Source: Nevskia ramosa DSM 11499
GTDB lineage: Bacteria; Pseudomonadota; Gammaproteobacteria; Nevskiales; Nevskiaceae
Length of the DNA: 64,000 bases
NCBI RefSeq assembly: GCF_000420645.1
Contig: NZ_ATVI01000006.1
Span: forward strand, 124,001 to 188,000
Direction: 5' to 3'
Part shown: in pieces, positions 55,077 to 64,000 of the stretch
How the letters are laid out: every line of letters starts with the position of its first letter
Position numbering within the stretch: the stretch's first letter is position 1
Notes under the pieces: model-generated
The model's database searches: none
What the model saw: the letters and a program-made list of their open reading frames with translations, nothing else
Told to the model about the DNA's origin: nothing
Position numbers and translations under genes: made by a program

Positions 55077-56210
55077 ATGACCGCCATCCAGAAAAACACT
55101 TTCAGCTCGCTCACGCCGGCCCAGTTCGCGGCCATCGGCACCGAGTTCGATGCCATCCGCAACCGCATGCGCGCCGACCTCGGCGAGCGCGACGCGAAGT
55201 ACATCCGCACGATGATCAAGCGCCAGCGCCAGTTCGAAGTTGCCGGCCGCGTGATGATGATGATTCCGCCAGTCTGGCCGGCCGGTGTGGCCGCGCTGTC
55301 CGTGTCGAAGATTCTCGACAACATGGAGATCGGCCATAACGTCATGCACGGCCAGTACGACTGGATGGGCGATCCGTCACTGAACTCGAAGAACTTCGAG
55401 TGGGACAGCGCGGATACGTCCAAGAACTGGAAGATCACGCACAACTACGAACATCACACCTACACCAATGTCCTCAACAAGGACCATGACATCGGCTATG
55501 GCCTGCTGCGTATGTCGACCGATCAGAAGTGGGAGCCGCGCTTCCTCGCCAACCTGCCGTTGACGGTGCTGCTGCACACTTTCTTTCAGCACTTCGTCGC
55601 GGTGCAGAACCTGAAGCTCGAAGAGGTGATGATCTACAAGACCAAGACCCCGGCGCAGCTGAAGGAAGAGTTCAAGCCGGTGTGGAAGAAGATGCGCAAG
55701 CAGCTCGCCAAGGACTACGTGCTGTTCCCGCTATTGGCCGGCCCGATGGCGCCGATGGTGTTTGCCGGCAACGTGCTGGCCAACCTGGCGCGCAACATCT
55801 GGGCCTGTGCAGTCATCTTCAACGGCCACTTCCCGGAAGACGTCGAGCAGTTCCCGGAATCGGTGATCGAGAACGAAACGCGCGGCCAGTGGTACGTCCG
55901 CCAGCTGCTCGGCTCGGCCAACTTCAGCGGCGGCAAGCTGATGCACATCATGAGCGGCAACCTGAGCTTCCAGATCGAGCACCACCTGTTCCCGGACATC
56001 CCGGCGCATCGCTATGCCGAGATCGCCCCGGAAGTCCGCGCGATCTGCGAGAAGCATGGTCTGCCGTACAAGACCGGCTCGTTCTCACGCCAGACCCTGA
56101 GCACCTGGAAGCGCATCGCCAAGCTGTCACTGCCGTCCGGCAAGAGCGGCAAGATTTCGCCGCGGATGGCGAATGAAAAGCTGGTGGTGCCGATGGCGCT
56201 GGCTGCTTGA
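55077..56210 (+). CDS. desB: Membrane acyl-CoA/acyl-lipid desaturase (DesB-like)
   Basis: The 377-residue integral membrane di-iron enzyme has the three histidine boxes of the family: HNVMH (about residue 88), HNYEHH (about residue 123) and QIEHHLFP (about residue 302). Hydrophobic pairs lie between them. The QxEHH third box is typical of this desaturase superfamily. With DesC as donor it would introduce a double bond into fatty acyl chains, adjusting membrane fluidity. It is the second gene of the desC-desB operon, with a terminator after it. Confidence 0.93.
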   Translation: MTAIQKNTFSSLTPAQFAAIGTEFDAIRNRMRADLGERDAKYIRTMIKRQRQFEVAGRVMMMIPPVWPAGVAALSVSKILDNMEIGHNVMHGQYDWMGDPSLNSKNFEWDSADTSKNWKITHNYEHHTYTNVLNKDHDIGYGLLRMSTDQKWEPRFLANLPLTVLLHTFFQHFVAVQNLKLEEVMIYKTKTPAQLKEEFKPVWKKMRKQLAKDYVLFPLLAGPMAPMVFAGNVLANLARNIWACAVIFNGHFPEDVEQFPESVIENETRGQWYVRQLLGSANFSGGKLMHIMSGNLSFQIEHHLFPDIPAHRYAEIAPEVRAICEKHGLPYKTGSFSRQTLSTWKRIAKLSLPSGKSGKISPRMANEKLVVPMALAA

Positions 56211-56217
56211 TTGACTC

Positions 56218-56250
56218 ATAGCCGGCCTGATTGATCAGGCCGGCTATTTT
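56218..56250 (+). terminator. Intrinsic terminator after desB
   Basis: ATAGCCGGCCTGA (56218-56230) and TCAGGCCGGCTAT (56235-56247) form a perfect 13-base stem with a four-base loop, followed by TTT. It lies between converging desB and mscL. Confidence 0.83.
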
Positions 56251-56262
56251 GAAACTCGGATC

Positions 56263-56670
56263 TCAGCTCTTCTTGAGCAGGTCGCGAATTTCCATCAACA
56301 GCTTTTCCTCATTGGTCGGCCCCGGCGGCGGTGGCGGTGCTGCCGCCTCGGCCTTCTTCATCGTGTTGATGCCCTTGACGACCAGGAAGATCACGAAGGC
56401 GACGATCAGGAAATTGATCACCGTCTGGATGAACTTGCCGTAGCTGAGCAGTACGGCCGGCGTCTTGCCGTCTTCCGAGGCGGCCTTCAGCACGAACGCC
56501 GATTTCGAGAAATCGACGCCGGCAGTCAGCTGACCAATCACCGGCATGATCACGTCGCCGACCAGCGAAGTGACGATGGCGCCGAACGCGGCGCCGATGA
56601 CGACACCAACGGCAAGGTCGATGACGTTGCCGCGCATCGCGAAACTCTTGAACTCCTGGGCAATGCTCAT
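56263..56670 (-). CDS. mscL: MscL, large-conductance mechanosensitive channel
   Basis: MscL is the inner-membrane safety valve opened by membrane tension on osmotic downshock. The 135-residue protein starts [20 protein letters not shown], the hallmark N-terminal amphipathic helix and TM1 ([15 protein letters not shown]). A periplasmic loop, TM2 and the cytoplasmic bundle ([12 protein letters not shown]) follow. GGAGA five bases before the ATG supports the start; the 30-codon upstream extension is spurious. Confidence 0.97.
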   Translation of the reverse strand: MSIAQEFKSFAMRGNVIDLAVGVVIGAAFGAIVTSLVGDVIMPVIGQLTAGVDFSKSAFVLKAASEDGKTPAVLLSYGKFIQTVINFLIVAFVIFLVVKGINTMKKAEAAAPPPPPGPTNEEKLLMEIRDLLKKS

Positions 56671-56716
56671 GCTGTTCTCCGGGGGCTTGGAACGATTTTC
56701 TTGGTTGCAGCGAATT

Positions 56717-57607
56717 CTATGCCGGGCCAGCGAACGCTTTGACGACTCTGTCATCGACAAGACAGATCGGCAGACCGGCCTCGAGATTCGCGTACTGCGG
56801 TTGCCAGCCCAGCTGATCGACCAGTCGGCGATTCGACAGCCGCTTCGATTCTTCGAGAAACGATTTCAGCATCGGCGACATCGTCTGCAGCGCCACTGCC
56901 AGCGGCACTTCCGGTGGCGCCGGCAGGCCAAGCAGCGCGGCGCAGCGGAAGAAGTAGTCACTCATCGTCGTCGGCTGGCCATCGGACACGTTGTAGGCCG
57001 CGCCAGCGTCGCCGGCCTCGGCCACGCGTAGCGCCGCAGACGCCAGATCGTCCGCGTGGATGCGATTGGTGTACGGCGACTGGTCGCGCTGTACCAGCGG
57101 CGTGCCGGACTTGAGTCTCTGCAGTGGCAGGCGCCCTGGCCCGTAGATACCGGGCACGCGCAGGATCATCGCCGCGATGCCGTGACGCTCGCCATAGGCC
57201 AACGCGCGACGTTCGGCATCGAGCCGGCGATAGCCGCGCGCGCTCTTCGGCTTCAAGGATTCGCCCTCGTCGATCCAGCGGCCTTCGCAGTCGCCGTAGA
57301 CGGCCGAGGTGGACAGATAGATGAGCCGCGCAGGCGGCAGGTTCAGCGCATCGAGCACCTGGGCAAGGCGCGGATCGCTCTCGCCTTTTTCCGGTGGTGG
57401 CGCGAAATGGAACAACCAGTCCGCTGCGGGCAGATCGGCGATTGCATCGGCATCGAGATCAGCTGTCTGCGCCTTGATACCGAGCCGCCCCAGCGCCGCA
57501 GCGCTGGCTTCGGAGCGGACGATGCCGGTCACCGTGATGCCGCGTGCCATCAGTTGCAGCGCGAGGCGGCAGCCGACATCGCCGCAGCCGACGATCAGTG
57601 CCTGCAT
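56717..57607 (-). CDS. YeeZ-like NAD(P)-dependent sugar-nucleotide-epimerase-fold protein
   Basis: The 296-residue protein starts [20 protein letters not shown] with a Rossmann nucleotide-binding motif (GxGxxG). It shows [20 protein letters not shown] and [11 protein letters not shown], where the usual YxxxK catalytic pair is replaced by YRRLD, a known feature of atypical extended SDR proteins such as YeeZ. The substrate is unknown. A GTG nine bases upstream is an alternative start. It lies 22 bases after the FMN-type gene and is probably in one transcript with it. Confidence 0.82.
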   Translation of the reverse strand: MQALIVGCGDVGCRLALQLMARGITVTGIVRSEASAAALGRLGIKAQTADLDADAIADLPAADWLFHFAPPPEKGESDPRLAQVLDALNLPPARLIYLSTSAVYGDCEGRWIDEGESLKPKSARGYRRLDAERRALAYGERHGIAAMILRVPGIYGPGRLPLQRLKSGTPLVQRDQSPYTNRIHADDLASAALRVAEAGDAGAAYNVSDGQPTTMSDYFFRCAALLGLPAPPEVPLAVALQTMSPMLKSFLEESKRLSNRRLVDQLGWQPQYANLEAGLPICLVDDRVVKAFAGPA

Positions 57608-57629
57608 CGGTCGCACTCGCTCGCCGGCA

Positions 57630-58298
57630 TCAACCGTCGCCTTCCATCAAGTCCGCGATGTACTTGTCGAAAGTGATTGCGCCGCCAGCAGCGGCCACGG
57701 GTGCGAGATCGCGCGCTGGCAGTGCATCGCCGAAGGCATCGATGCGCTTCCACTTCGCAGGCGGCGTCTCGCAGCCGGCTTTCGGCACGTACAACGAATC
57801 ACCCAGCTTCTGATAGCGATGGATGTAGCGCGGGCAGTTGACGAACAGATTGGTGATCGCCACCCGCACGACCAGCTCGGCCTCCGGGTATTCCTTGAGC
57901 AGCGGATCGTTCGGATCGATGCTGGCATTGCCATGCAGGCGCAGGCGATTCGGCGTCTCGAAATCGATGAACAGCAGGCCGACCTTGGCGTGCGTCTTGA
58001 GATTGCCGAGTGACAGATACATGCCGTTGCCGTCGTAGCTCGGGAAGGCGATGGTGCCGCTGTCGACGATCTTCACGAAGCCTGCGGCGCCGCCCTTGTA
58101 CGAACAGGTGGGCTGGCCATCCGGGTCGACCGTCGACAGGAAGAACAGATCGCGGCTGCCGATGAAGGCTTTCTCGGGATCGCTCAATTCCGGGTGCATG
58201 GTGATCATCGACACCCGGTCCGCCAGCATCTCGGTACCGAACTCCCGCTGCAGCGCGCGCTGCGCCGTGGTGAATCTCTGTTCCTCTGGCTCGCTCAT
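57630..58298 (-). CDS. Pyridoxamine 5'-phosphate oxidase-like FMN-binding protein
   Basis: The 222-residue protein has the split-barrel flavin-binding fold signatures DLFFLSTVDPDGQPTCSYKGG and IAFPSYDGNGMYLSLGNLKTHAKVGLLFIDF. The C-terminal part contains NCPRYIHRY. This matches the PNPOx-like family of uncharacterised FMN or F420-type proteins rather than true PdxH, whose substrate residues are not evident. Probably cytoplasmic; the function is open. It precedes the YeeZ-like gene with a 22-base gap. Confidence 0.83.
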   Translation of the reverse strand: MSEPEEQRFTTAQRALQREFGTEMLADRVSMITMHPELSDPEKAFIGSRDLFFLSTVDPDGQPTCSYKGGAAGFVKIVDSGTIAFPSYDGNGMYLSLGNLKTHAKVGLLFIDFETPNRLRLHGNASIDPNDPLLKEYPEAELVVRVAITNLFVNCPRYIHRYQKLGDSLYVPKAGCETPPAKWKRIDAFGDALPARDLAPVAAAGGAITFDKYIADLMEGDG

Positions 58299-58390
58299 CG
58301 GTTCGCTCCTCCATCGGTCACGGCTCGAACGGCCGCGTGCCCGGAGTGTCGCGCAGGCAGACGGGCTTGGGAACCCGCACGCCAGATCGC

Positions 58391-59578
58391 TCAGCGATTG
58401 CCGGCGGCCAGCTCCAGACCCTGCCGGTAATGCAGCGCCGCTTCTTCAGGCTGCTGGGTATCGGCACAGAGGCGGGCCAGATCGAGACAGGCCTTCGGCG
58501 TTGGCGCAACGGCCAGTACCGCTTCCAGATAGCTGCGCGCCTTGCCCCATAGCCTATTAGCGAGGCAGACGTGACCGGCGACCTGCAGCAGTTCCGGCTT
58601 CTCGCCATACAGCGCCAGCCATTGCTCGACGGTCGCCAGCTGGCCGATCGGATCGTTGGCGTGCAGATCGCCGTAGAGCAGCGCCAGATCGCCATCCCAG
58701 TCGACCGACAGCGCCTGCGCGATCAGCGCCAGCGCTTCGGAATCGGCATTCAGCCGGGCCAGGCCGCGGACATAGACCAGGCGCACTTCGCGGTCCTCGC
58801 GCTGCGTGCCCGCCGATTCCCACAGCGCTTTCAGCACCGGCAGGCGGGCCTCGTCGATTGCCTGCTGCATCAGCTCGCGCAGCGCCCGGCTCATCAGCTG
58901 CTCGCGACGCTTGACGATGATCGCGCCTTCGCTGGCCGGTTCCAGCAGCAGTTCGCGCAGCGCACTCCAATCACCGAGCGCAGCATGGCTTTCGGCGAGC
59001 AGTTCGATCGCGAACGGATGGCGTGGGTCTTTCTCGCGCAACTGCAGCGCGGTCTGCCGGGTGGCCTCGAACTCGCCGCGCTTGCGCTGCAGATCAGCCT
59101 GCGACAGCAAGGTGGCGAACTCATGCTCCGGGCTGTTCAGCGCCGCCAGACGCAGGTAGTGATCGCGACGATCCGAAGCCGCCTGACGCTGCGCGGCACG
59201 GGCAGCCGCGAGGTAGTTCAGATGTGGCGCGTGATGGTCGCTGGCGCGCTTGACCAGCTCACTCTCGGCACGCGCCCAGTTGCCTTCGAACAGGGCCAGC
59301 AGGCCGTTTTCGAAGGAATCACGGGCACGATCGGAGCGGCGGCGATCGACCGCTTCGCGCAGACTCGTCGGCAGGCGGAACGCGAAGCCGGACAAGCGCA
59401 CCACCAGCCAGACCACCAGAAACCACAGCGCCACGCCAAACACGAGCACCGCCAGCGAGGTCTCGACCACCCACGGGCCGTAGTTGATCAGGACATAGCC
59501 GGTGTCCGGCCGCAGCAGCAGGATGGCGACGAGTCCGCCGACGAAGACGACGAGCAGAAACAGGAAGACGATGATCAC
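58391..59578 (-). CDS. hemY: HemY, inner-membrane TPR protein of the hem operon
   Basis: The 395-residue protein has two N-terminal membrane helices (residues about 3-22 and 38-62) and a long helical region with TPR-type repeats (NGLLALFEGNWARAESEL, DAALHYRQG-like EEAALHYRQGLELA). This is the proteobacterial HemY of the hemCDXY operon, not the Gram-positive protoporphyrinogen oxidase of the same name. Its role in haem synthesis is unsettled. It starts three bases after the hemX stop. Confidence 0.93.
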   Translation of the reverse strand: MIIVFLFLLVVFVGGLVAILLLRPDTGYVLINYGPWVVETSLAVLVFGVALWFLVVWLVVRLSGFAFRLPTSLREAVDRRRSDRARDSFENGLLALFEGNWARAESELVKRASDHHAPHLNYLAAARAAQRQAASDRRDHYLRLAALNSPEHEFATLLSQADLQRKRGEFEATRQTALQLREKDPRHPFAIELLAESHAALGDWSALRELLLEPASEGAIIVKRREQLMSRALRELMQQAIDEARLPVLKALWESAGTQREDREVRLVYVRGLARLNADSEALALIAQALSVDWDGDLALLYGDLHANDPIGQLATVEQWLALYGEKPELLQVAGHVCLANRLWGKARSYLEAVLAVAPTPKACLDLARLCADTQQPEEAALHYRQGLELAAGNR

Positions 59579-59581
59579 GGG

Positions 59582-60637
59582 TCAGCGCGGCGTCGCGTCG
59601 AGGTAGGCGCGCAGCAGGCCGAGACTGCGGCCCAGCTCCGGTAGCGGCGGATCCAGATCCAGGCTCTGCAGGCGATCGAGTTCGGCACGAGCGCCGAGCA
59701 CGGCGGGGTCATCGCTGCGGTAGTAATCGTCGAGGAAGGCATCGACGTCCTCGATGGTGGCGCGCATCACGCCGGTCTGGTGGGCGAGCAGTGCGGCGCG
59801 CGCGGTTTCCAGCTTCATCAGCAGCAGCTGGCCGACCAGCGCTTCCTGCTCCGGCGGCAGCAGGCGGTCCACCGGCTTGTCGTTGCGACGGAGGATGAAC
59901 ACCGCGCCGAGCACTTCGCGGAACGAAGCCCAGCCGCGCGACCAGGCGCTGTCACCCGCCGGCTTCAGATCACGCGACGGCCCGGAGTCGACGACCGAAG
60001 ACTGCGCCGGTGTTCGCGAGCGCTGGGGGAACTGCGGCGCGCGACGGATCAGCGCGGACAAGCTCAAGCCCGAGGCTTCGAGATCGACACCGGGCAGCGC
60101 CTGCAATGCGCCGCGTTCGGCGGCCAGCGATTCGCGGATCGCGAACAGCTGCGGCTCGGCAAGTGCGCCGAGGCGATCCTGCGCCAGGCTCAGCGCATCG
60201 GCCGCGCCCTTGGCGTCATGGGCCAAGCGGGCACGTTCATTGGCGATCAGCAGCAGCTGCTCGACGGCGACCAGTTGGGCGCGGCTGCGGCCGCCCTGGA
60301 TGGTGGTGTTGATGCGGGCCAGCGTGGCATCGGCGTCGTCGGCACGGCTGGCGAGCGAGCCCAGGGTGTCGGTGTTGCGGCGCGCCGCTTCGGTGACATC
60401 ACTCTGGCGCTGGCGCAGTTGCTGGATCTCGGCGCTGGCATCGCCGAGCTGGCGGCTGAGCCGGCGCAGCAAGGTGTCCTGGGCAGCAACGGTTTCCTCG
60501 GTCGCAACGCGCTGCTGCCACAGCCGCCAGCCCGCGTAGCCGGTGCCAGCCAGCGCGGCGATCAGCAGCAGGCTCAGCAGAACGGGCCAAACCGAACGGC
60601 TTGGTGTCACGCGAGCAGGAACTTCGTATTCGGTCAT
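59582..60637 (-). CDS. hemX: HemX, membrane-anchored coiled-coil protein of the hem operon
   Basis: The 351-residue protein has a short cytoplasmic N-terminus, one membrane helix (VWPVLLSLLLIAALAGTGYA, about residues 17-36), a predicted coiled coil (RRLSRQLGDASAEIQQLRQR, about 55-100) and a mixed C-terminal domain (VFILRRNDKPVDRLLPPEQE). This matches the HemX/YqiK-like proteobacterial family placed after hemD; it lacks methyltransferase features. Its ATG overlaps the hemD stop (ATGA). Confidence 0.92.
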   Translation of the reverse strand: MTEYEVPARVTPSRSVWPVLLSLLLIAALAGTGYAGWRLWQQRVATEETVAAQDTLLRRLSRQLGDASAEIQQLRQRQSDVTEAARRNTDTLGSLASRADDADATLARINTTIQGGRSRAQLVAVEQLLLIANERARLAHDAKGAADALSLAQDRLGALAEPQLFAIRESLAAERGALQALPGVDLEASGLSLSALIRRAPQFPQRSRTPAQSSVVDSGPSRDLKPAGDSAWSRGWASFREVLGAVFILRRNDKPVDRLLPPEQEALVGQLLLMKLETARAALLAHQTGVMRATIEDVDAFLDDYYRSDDPAVLGARAELDRLQSLDLDPPLPELGRSLGLLRAYLDATPR

Positions 60638-61410
60638 GCGTTCAGGGAGTGGCCGGGGCGGTGGCGCAACAGGACTTCGAGATAGGCCGCATCGGTGACC
60701 CGTTGCGGCAGCAGAGGCTGGTGCACGAAGCCCAGAATCCGCGCAGTTTCTACCACACGCGGCGACGGCACGGCCAGTTGCAGCGCTTGCAGCAGGGACT
60801 GCGCGGCAGGCGGCGTCAGCGCTGCCAGACGAGCCAGCGCTTCGCCACTGGGGATGATCGCGAAGTTGGCCTGACCCAGCAGTTCGGCGATCCGTTCCGG
60901 CGCGTGGTCGATGGCGACGCGCCGATAGACCGCCAGCACCTCGACCTCGGCCTTGCGCGCGCGCAGGCCGGCTTCGAGCAGCGGCAGGGTCTGCTCGCCA
61001 GTGACGATCAGATGGCGCTGCCCGGCGATCTCCTGTAGCGCCGGATGACGCAGCAGCGCTTCGGCGCCATCGCCATCTTCCGGCGCCAGCACCGCCGTGC
61101 CGGTCAGGCCCGTCAGTGCGGCAGCGGTCACCGCGCCGACGGCCGCCAGCGGCGGCCACGGCGGCGACAGCAGTTCGGCGGCATGAACGACGGCATTCCT
61201 GCTGGTGAACAGCCAGCGATCGAACGAACACGCGGTCTGCAAGCGAAACGCAGCGGCCGCGGGATCAGTTACGGGCGCGATCTCGAACAAGGGCAGACGC
61301 AGAACTCTGCCACCGGCCTGCTCGATCAACGCGCAGAGCGCATCCGCCTGCTCCGCCGGCCGCGCGACGAGGACGGTCAGACCGTCCAGTCGCGCGAGTT
61401 GCTCATGCAT
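60634..61410 (-). CDS. hemD: HemD, uroporphyrinogen-III synthase
   Basis: HemD cyclises hydroxymethylbilane to uroporphyrinogen III with inversion of ring D. Sequence is weakly conserved in the family. The 258-residue protein shows the two-domain pattern with [20 protein letters not shown] at the start, [15 protein letters not shown], and [11 protein letters not shown]. The ATG at 61410 overlaps the hemC end by eight bases; the longer frame is not homologous. Position between hemC and hemX makes the call firm. Confidence 0.93.
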   Translation of the reverse strand: MHEQLARLDGLTVLVARPAEQADALCALIEQAGGRVLRLPLFEIAPVTDPAAAAFRLQTACSFDRWLFTSRNAVVHAAELLSPPWPPLAAVGAVTAAALTGLTGTAVLAPEDGDGAEALLRHPALQEIAGQRHLIVTGEQTLPLLEAGLRARKAEVEVLAVYRRVAIDHAPERIAELLGQANFAIIPSGEALARLAALTPPAAQSLLQALQLAVPSPRVVETARILGFVHQPLLPQRVTDAAYLEVLLRHRPGHSLNA

Positions 61411-62326
61411 GGATGCCGAGCTTGGCGAGGATGTCGCGCGCGCCGTTGGCGAGCAGGCGTTCGGCCAGTTGCACGCCGAGAGCGGCGGCCTCCGAGGTCG
61501 GGCCTTCGATCTCGTCGCGGACGCAGGCCGAGGCATCTGGTGCGGCAACCAGGCCGGTCAGCCGCAGGCGATCGCCGGTGATCACCGCATGGCCGGCGAC
61601 CGGCACGGTGCAGGCGCCACCGAGCCGCGCATTGAGGCCGCGCTCGGCGGCCAGCCGGATCGCCGACTGCGGATCGTGCAGCGGTGCCAGCAGCGCGCGG
61701 GTGGCGACATCGTCGGCCCGGCATTCGATGCCGACCACGCCCTGGGCGCAGGCCGGTACGAAGCGGCGCATATCAAAACTTTCGCGGATGCGTGCCGCGA
61801 GGTTGAGCCGGATCAGCCCGGCAGCGGCGAGCAGGATGGCGTCGTATTGGCCTTCGTCGAGCTTGCGCAGCCGGGTGCCGACATTGCCGCGCAGTTCCTT
61901 GATCACCAGGTCCGGCCGCAACTGGCGCAGCTGGGCCTGACGGCGCAGCGATGCGGTGCCGACCACTGCGCCCTGGGGCAGCTCGTCCAGCGAGGCATAG
62001 CGATTGGAGACGAAGGCATCGCGCGGGTCTTCACCAGCCAGGAACGCGGTCAGCACCAGACCCTCCGGCAACTGCGCAGGCACGTCCTTCATCGAGTGCA
62101 CGGCGATGTCGGCGCGGTTCTCGAACATCGCCGTTTCCAGTTCCTTGACGAACAGGCCCTTGCCGCCAACAGTGGCCAGGCTGCGATCGAGCAGCTGGTC
62201 GCCGATGGTGGTCATCGGCACCAGCGTGACCACAGTGCCGGGATGGGTGCGCTCGATCAGCGCCTTGACGTGCTCGGCCTGCCATAGCGCCAGCGGGCTT
62301 TCGCGGGTTGCGATTCGGATCGACAA
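61403..62326 (-). CDS. hemC: HemC, hydroxymethylbilane synthase (TTG start)
   Basis: HemC joins four porphobilinogen units on a dipyrromethane cofactor. The family start [15 protein letters not shown] is preceded by TTG at 62326, with AAGGAAG eight bases upstream; there is no ATG or GTG near. The 307-residue protein shows [40 protein letters not shown], and the cofactor Cys in [13 protein letters not shown]. It is upstream of hemD in the hemCDXY operon, 58 bases after algR. Confidence 0.95.
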   Translation of the reverse strand: MSIRIATRESPLALWQAEHVKALIERTHPGTVVTLVPMTTIGDQLLDRSLATVGGKGLFVKELETAMFENRADIAVHSMKDVPAQLPEGLVLTAFLAGEDPRDAFVSNRYASLDELPQGAVVGTASLRRQAQLRQLRPDLVIKELRGNVGTRLRKLDEGQYDAILLAAAGLIRLNLAARIRESFDMRRFVPACAQGVVGIECRADDVATRALLAPLHDPQSAIRLAAERGLNARLGGACTVPVAGHAVITGDRLRLTGLVAAPDASACVRDEIEGPTSEAAALGVQLAERLLANGARDILAKLGIHA

Positions 62327-62384
62327 GACAGAACTTCCTTCAGCAGTCGTGGGCGTGAGTCGTGGGCGTGAGTCTTCGGCGTGA

Positions 62385-63143
62385 TCAGTCGAGCGTCTTG
62401 TCGCTGCCGTCATCGGTCAGGAAGCGGCGCACTTCGGCAAGGCGGCGGCGGCTGACCGGCAGCAGGGTCGCCGCGTGGCGAACCTTCAACCAGTGCTGGG
62501 ATTCATCGCCCTTGCCGCGCTCCAGGCCGGCGATGAAGCGGGTCGCGACCAGCGCCTTGCGATGCACGCGAAGGAACCAAGGCGCGAAATCGTCCTCCAG
62601 CGTCTTCAGCGATTCCTCGATCAGCACTTCACCGTGCAGATGGCAGACCGTGGTGTATTTCTGATCGGCGAGGAAATAGACGATGTCCTCGGCTGGCACC
62701 CGCACCAGGCCTTCGCGCGTGGTGGCCAGCACGAACTCGCGGGCCGGCTTGGTGCCGGGCAGCGCGATCGTCGGCTTTTGCGCGCGCGACAGCTTGCGGA
62801 TGTGCTGCAGCGCCTCCTTGAGCTTTTCCTTGCGCACCGGTTTCAGCAGGTAGGCATCGCCCTGGGCGTCGAAAGCGCTCAGCGCGTGCTCCGGGTAAGC
62901 AGTGATGAAGATGATCGCCGGCGGCATGTCCTCGGACTTGATCGCCCGCGCCACCTGCAGGCCGTCGACCATACCCATGCGCACGTCGAGCAGCACCACG
63001 TCCGGCTCTTCCTCGCGAATCATGTCGATCGCCGCTTCGCCGTCGCCGGCTTCACCGACGATTTCGTAACCCGGAAATTCCGCGACCAGACGACGCAGGC
63101 GCTCGCGAGCCAACGGCTCGTCATCAACGATCACGACTCTCAT
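62385..63143 (-). CDS. algR: AlgR-like LytTR response regulator
   Basis: The 252-residue regulator has a receiver domain with [13 protein letters not shown] (acidic pocket), VVLLDVRM (phosphoacceptor Asp about 54) and LLKPVRK (Lys). It is followed by a LytTR DNA-binding domain ([16 protein letters not shown] and [11 protein letters not shown]). Next to hemC and behind an AlgZ-type kinase gene, it is the AlgR orthologue of the Pseudomonas/Xanthomonas arrangement. GGAGGA seven bases before the ATG lies inside the end of algZ. Targets here are unknown; in Pseudomonas they include alginate and type IV pilus genes. Confidence 0.93.
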   Translation of the reverse strand: MRVVIVDDEPLARERLRRLVAEFPGYEIVGEAGDGEAAIDMIREEEPDVVLLDVRMGMVDGLQVARAIKSEDMPPAIIFITAYPEHALSAFDAQGDAYLLKPVRKEKLKEALQHIRKLSRAQKPTIALPGTKPAREFVLATTREGLVRVPAEDIVYFLADQKYTTVCHLHGEVLIEESLKTLEDDFAPWFLRVHRKALVATRFIAGLERGKGDESQHWLKVRHAATLLPVSRRRLAEVRRFLTDDGSDKTLD

Positions 63144-63146
63144 GCT

Positions 63147-64000
63147 TCACTCCTCCTCGGCGGTGGGCGCGTTCAATTCCGCGCCACTATGCAAGACATA
63201 CGGCAAACGCAGGCGCGCGCGGAACAGCGGTCCGAACTCATCCCGGTCATCTCCGAGGATCAGCTTGGCACGCTCGCCGTAGATCAGCTTGATGCGCTGC
63301 GCAATATTGGTGATGGCAGTACCCGTGCCCGCCCGCTTCGGCGAGTCCTCGGGCGGAATCGGATTCTCGACATCGATGATCAGGAACTCGCCTTCGCGGC
63401 GGGCGATGACGTGCAGCATGCCCCTCGCGCGCAGCCGTGACACGCCGTGCAGCACGCCGTTCTCGACCAGCGGCTGCACGGTGAGGCGCGGCACCTGGGC
63501 ATCGAGCACGCTGTCCGGCACTTCCCAGTTGACCAGCAGCTTGTCCCCGAGGCGAATTTCCTCGATGCGCATGTAGCCCTTGACGATCTCGATCTCCTCG
63601 CGCAGCGGAATCAGGCGCTGGCGCGAATCGAGGCTGACGCGAAACAGGTCGGCGAGATCGATGACCATTTCCTCGGCCACGTCCGGCTTCGAGGGAATCA
63701 GCTCGGCCAGCGAGTTCAGCGCGTTGAACAGGAAGTGCGGGCGGATGCGCGCCTGCAGCGCCAGATAGCGGCCATCGGCCTCGGCGCGGGATTCCTCCTG
63801 CCACTGGTGGTTCTCCCAGAGATAGCGCAACAGCAACAGGCCGACGATCGCGGCGATGCAGACATTGCGCAGCACGAACGACCAAGCCTCGGCCGGCGGC
63901 AGCAGGTTGAGACCAAACCGCAGATCGAGCAGCCAAGTGGCGGTGCTGACCCCGAAGGTCACCAGCACCAGCACGAACCAGCAGATGAAGAACAGCACGC
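63147..64000 (-). CDS. algZ: AlgZ/FimS-like LytS-family sensor histidine kinase (C-terminal part, runs off right edge)
   Basis: At least 284 codons are visible; the frame continues past the window end, so the true start is outside. The visible part has two membrane helices (about the first 60 residues), then the LytS-type His_kinase domain with RPHFLFNALNSLAEL around the phospho-acceptor His, and the ATPase motifs QPLVENGVLHG (N box) and GTGTAITNIAQRI (G box). It ends three bases before algR and should phosphorylate it. Confidence 0.9.
   Translation of the reverse strand, partial: VLFFICWFVLVLVTFGVSTATWLLDLRFGLNLLPPAEAWSFVLRNVCIAAIVGLLLLRYLWENHQWQEESRAEADGRYLALQARIRPHFLFNALNSLAELIPSKPDVAEEMVIDLADLFRVSLDSRQRLIPLREEIEIVKGYMRIEEIRLGDKLLVNWEVPDSVLDAQVPRLTVQPLVENGVLHGVSRLRARGMLHVIARREGEFLIIDVENPIPPEDSPKRAGTGTAITNIAQRIKLIYGERAKLILGDDRDEFGPLFRARLRLPYVLHSGAELNAPTAEEE

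Overview
The window is a high-GC, gene-dense piece of chromosome from a gammaproteobacterium. Several gene neighbourhoods support this: the division and cell-wall (dcw) cluster mraZ-rsmH-ftsL-ftsI-murE-murF-mraY-murD, radC-rpmB-rpmG back to back with coaBC-dut-argB, rhlB divergent from trxA-rho, rpsU-yqeY-dnaG followed by rpoD, and algZ-algR-hemC-hemD-hemX-hemY. The pyrophosphate-type phosphofructokinase and the overall protein style suggest the Nevskiales/Xanthomonadales side of the class; that placement is inference. I saw no prophage, insertion sequence, CRISPR array, tRNA, rRNA or replication origin.

Layout. 1-7770 (minus): first part of the dcw operon, genes chained by 4-base ATGA/GTGA overlaps, with murD running off the left edge. 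7771-8550: promoter region of the mra operon and the RNase P RNA gene. 8618-14152 (plus): an anchored metallo-beta-lactamase-fold hydrolase, a BtuF-like binding protein and a 1227-residue secreted beta-rich protein. 14219-16854 (minus): argB, dut, coaBC. 16988-21834 (plus): radC, ribosomal proteins L28 and L33, mgtE, and the methionine-salvage run mtnB-mtnD-mtnC. 21798-25317: a VanY-like peptidase, cysQ, yrfG and rhlB. 25573-27666: trxA and rho. 27738-31532 (minus): an exported unknown coupled to purD, then ppa and a PPi-type phosphofructokinase. 31799-38405: adk, rnd (minus), an unknown membrane protein coupled to mpl, and a lipoprotein with three DUF4394-like repeats. 38468-44813: M50 protease with a DUF2167 protein, a dienoyl-CoA isomerase, pmbA, a small lipoprotein, a protein with a histone-H1-like tail, folB and tsaD. 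44944-50049: macromolecular-synthesis genes rpsU, yqeY, dnaG, rpoD, interrupted by an opposite-strand exported unknown. 50187-58298: two cytochromes c, MAPEG protein, ppx, a DesT-DesC-DesB fatty-acid desaturation module, mscL, a YeeZ-like reductase and an FMN-type protein. 58391-64000 (minus): hemY, hemX, hemD, hemC, algR and a partial algZ.

Most of the window is housekeeping. No clearly new multi-gene system is visible. The points most worth a second look are these. (1) The DnaG primase has lost all four zinc ligands of its N-terminal domain. (2) Rho carries an approximately 155-residue Asn/Gln/Gly-rich, prion-like N-terminal extension. (3) A composite secreted protein combines an autotransporter-like passenger, three choice-of-anchor D domains and two Calx-beta domains, but has no beta-barrel. 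(4) A near-perfect DesT-type operator overlaps the desaturase promoter. (5) Several uncharacterised exported or membrane proteins are translationally coupled to housekeeping genes (purD, mpl). Start codons were chosen by homology, Shine-Dalgarno placement and operon overlaps; hemC and rnd appear to start with TTG, and murE, ftsL, mtnC, ppx, one lipoprotein and one cytochrome with GTG.
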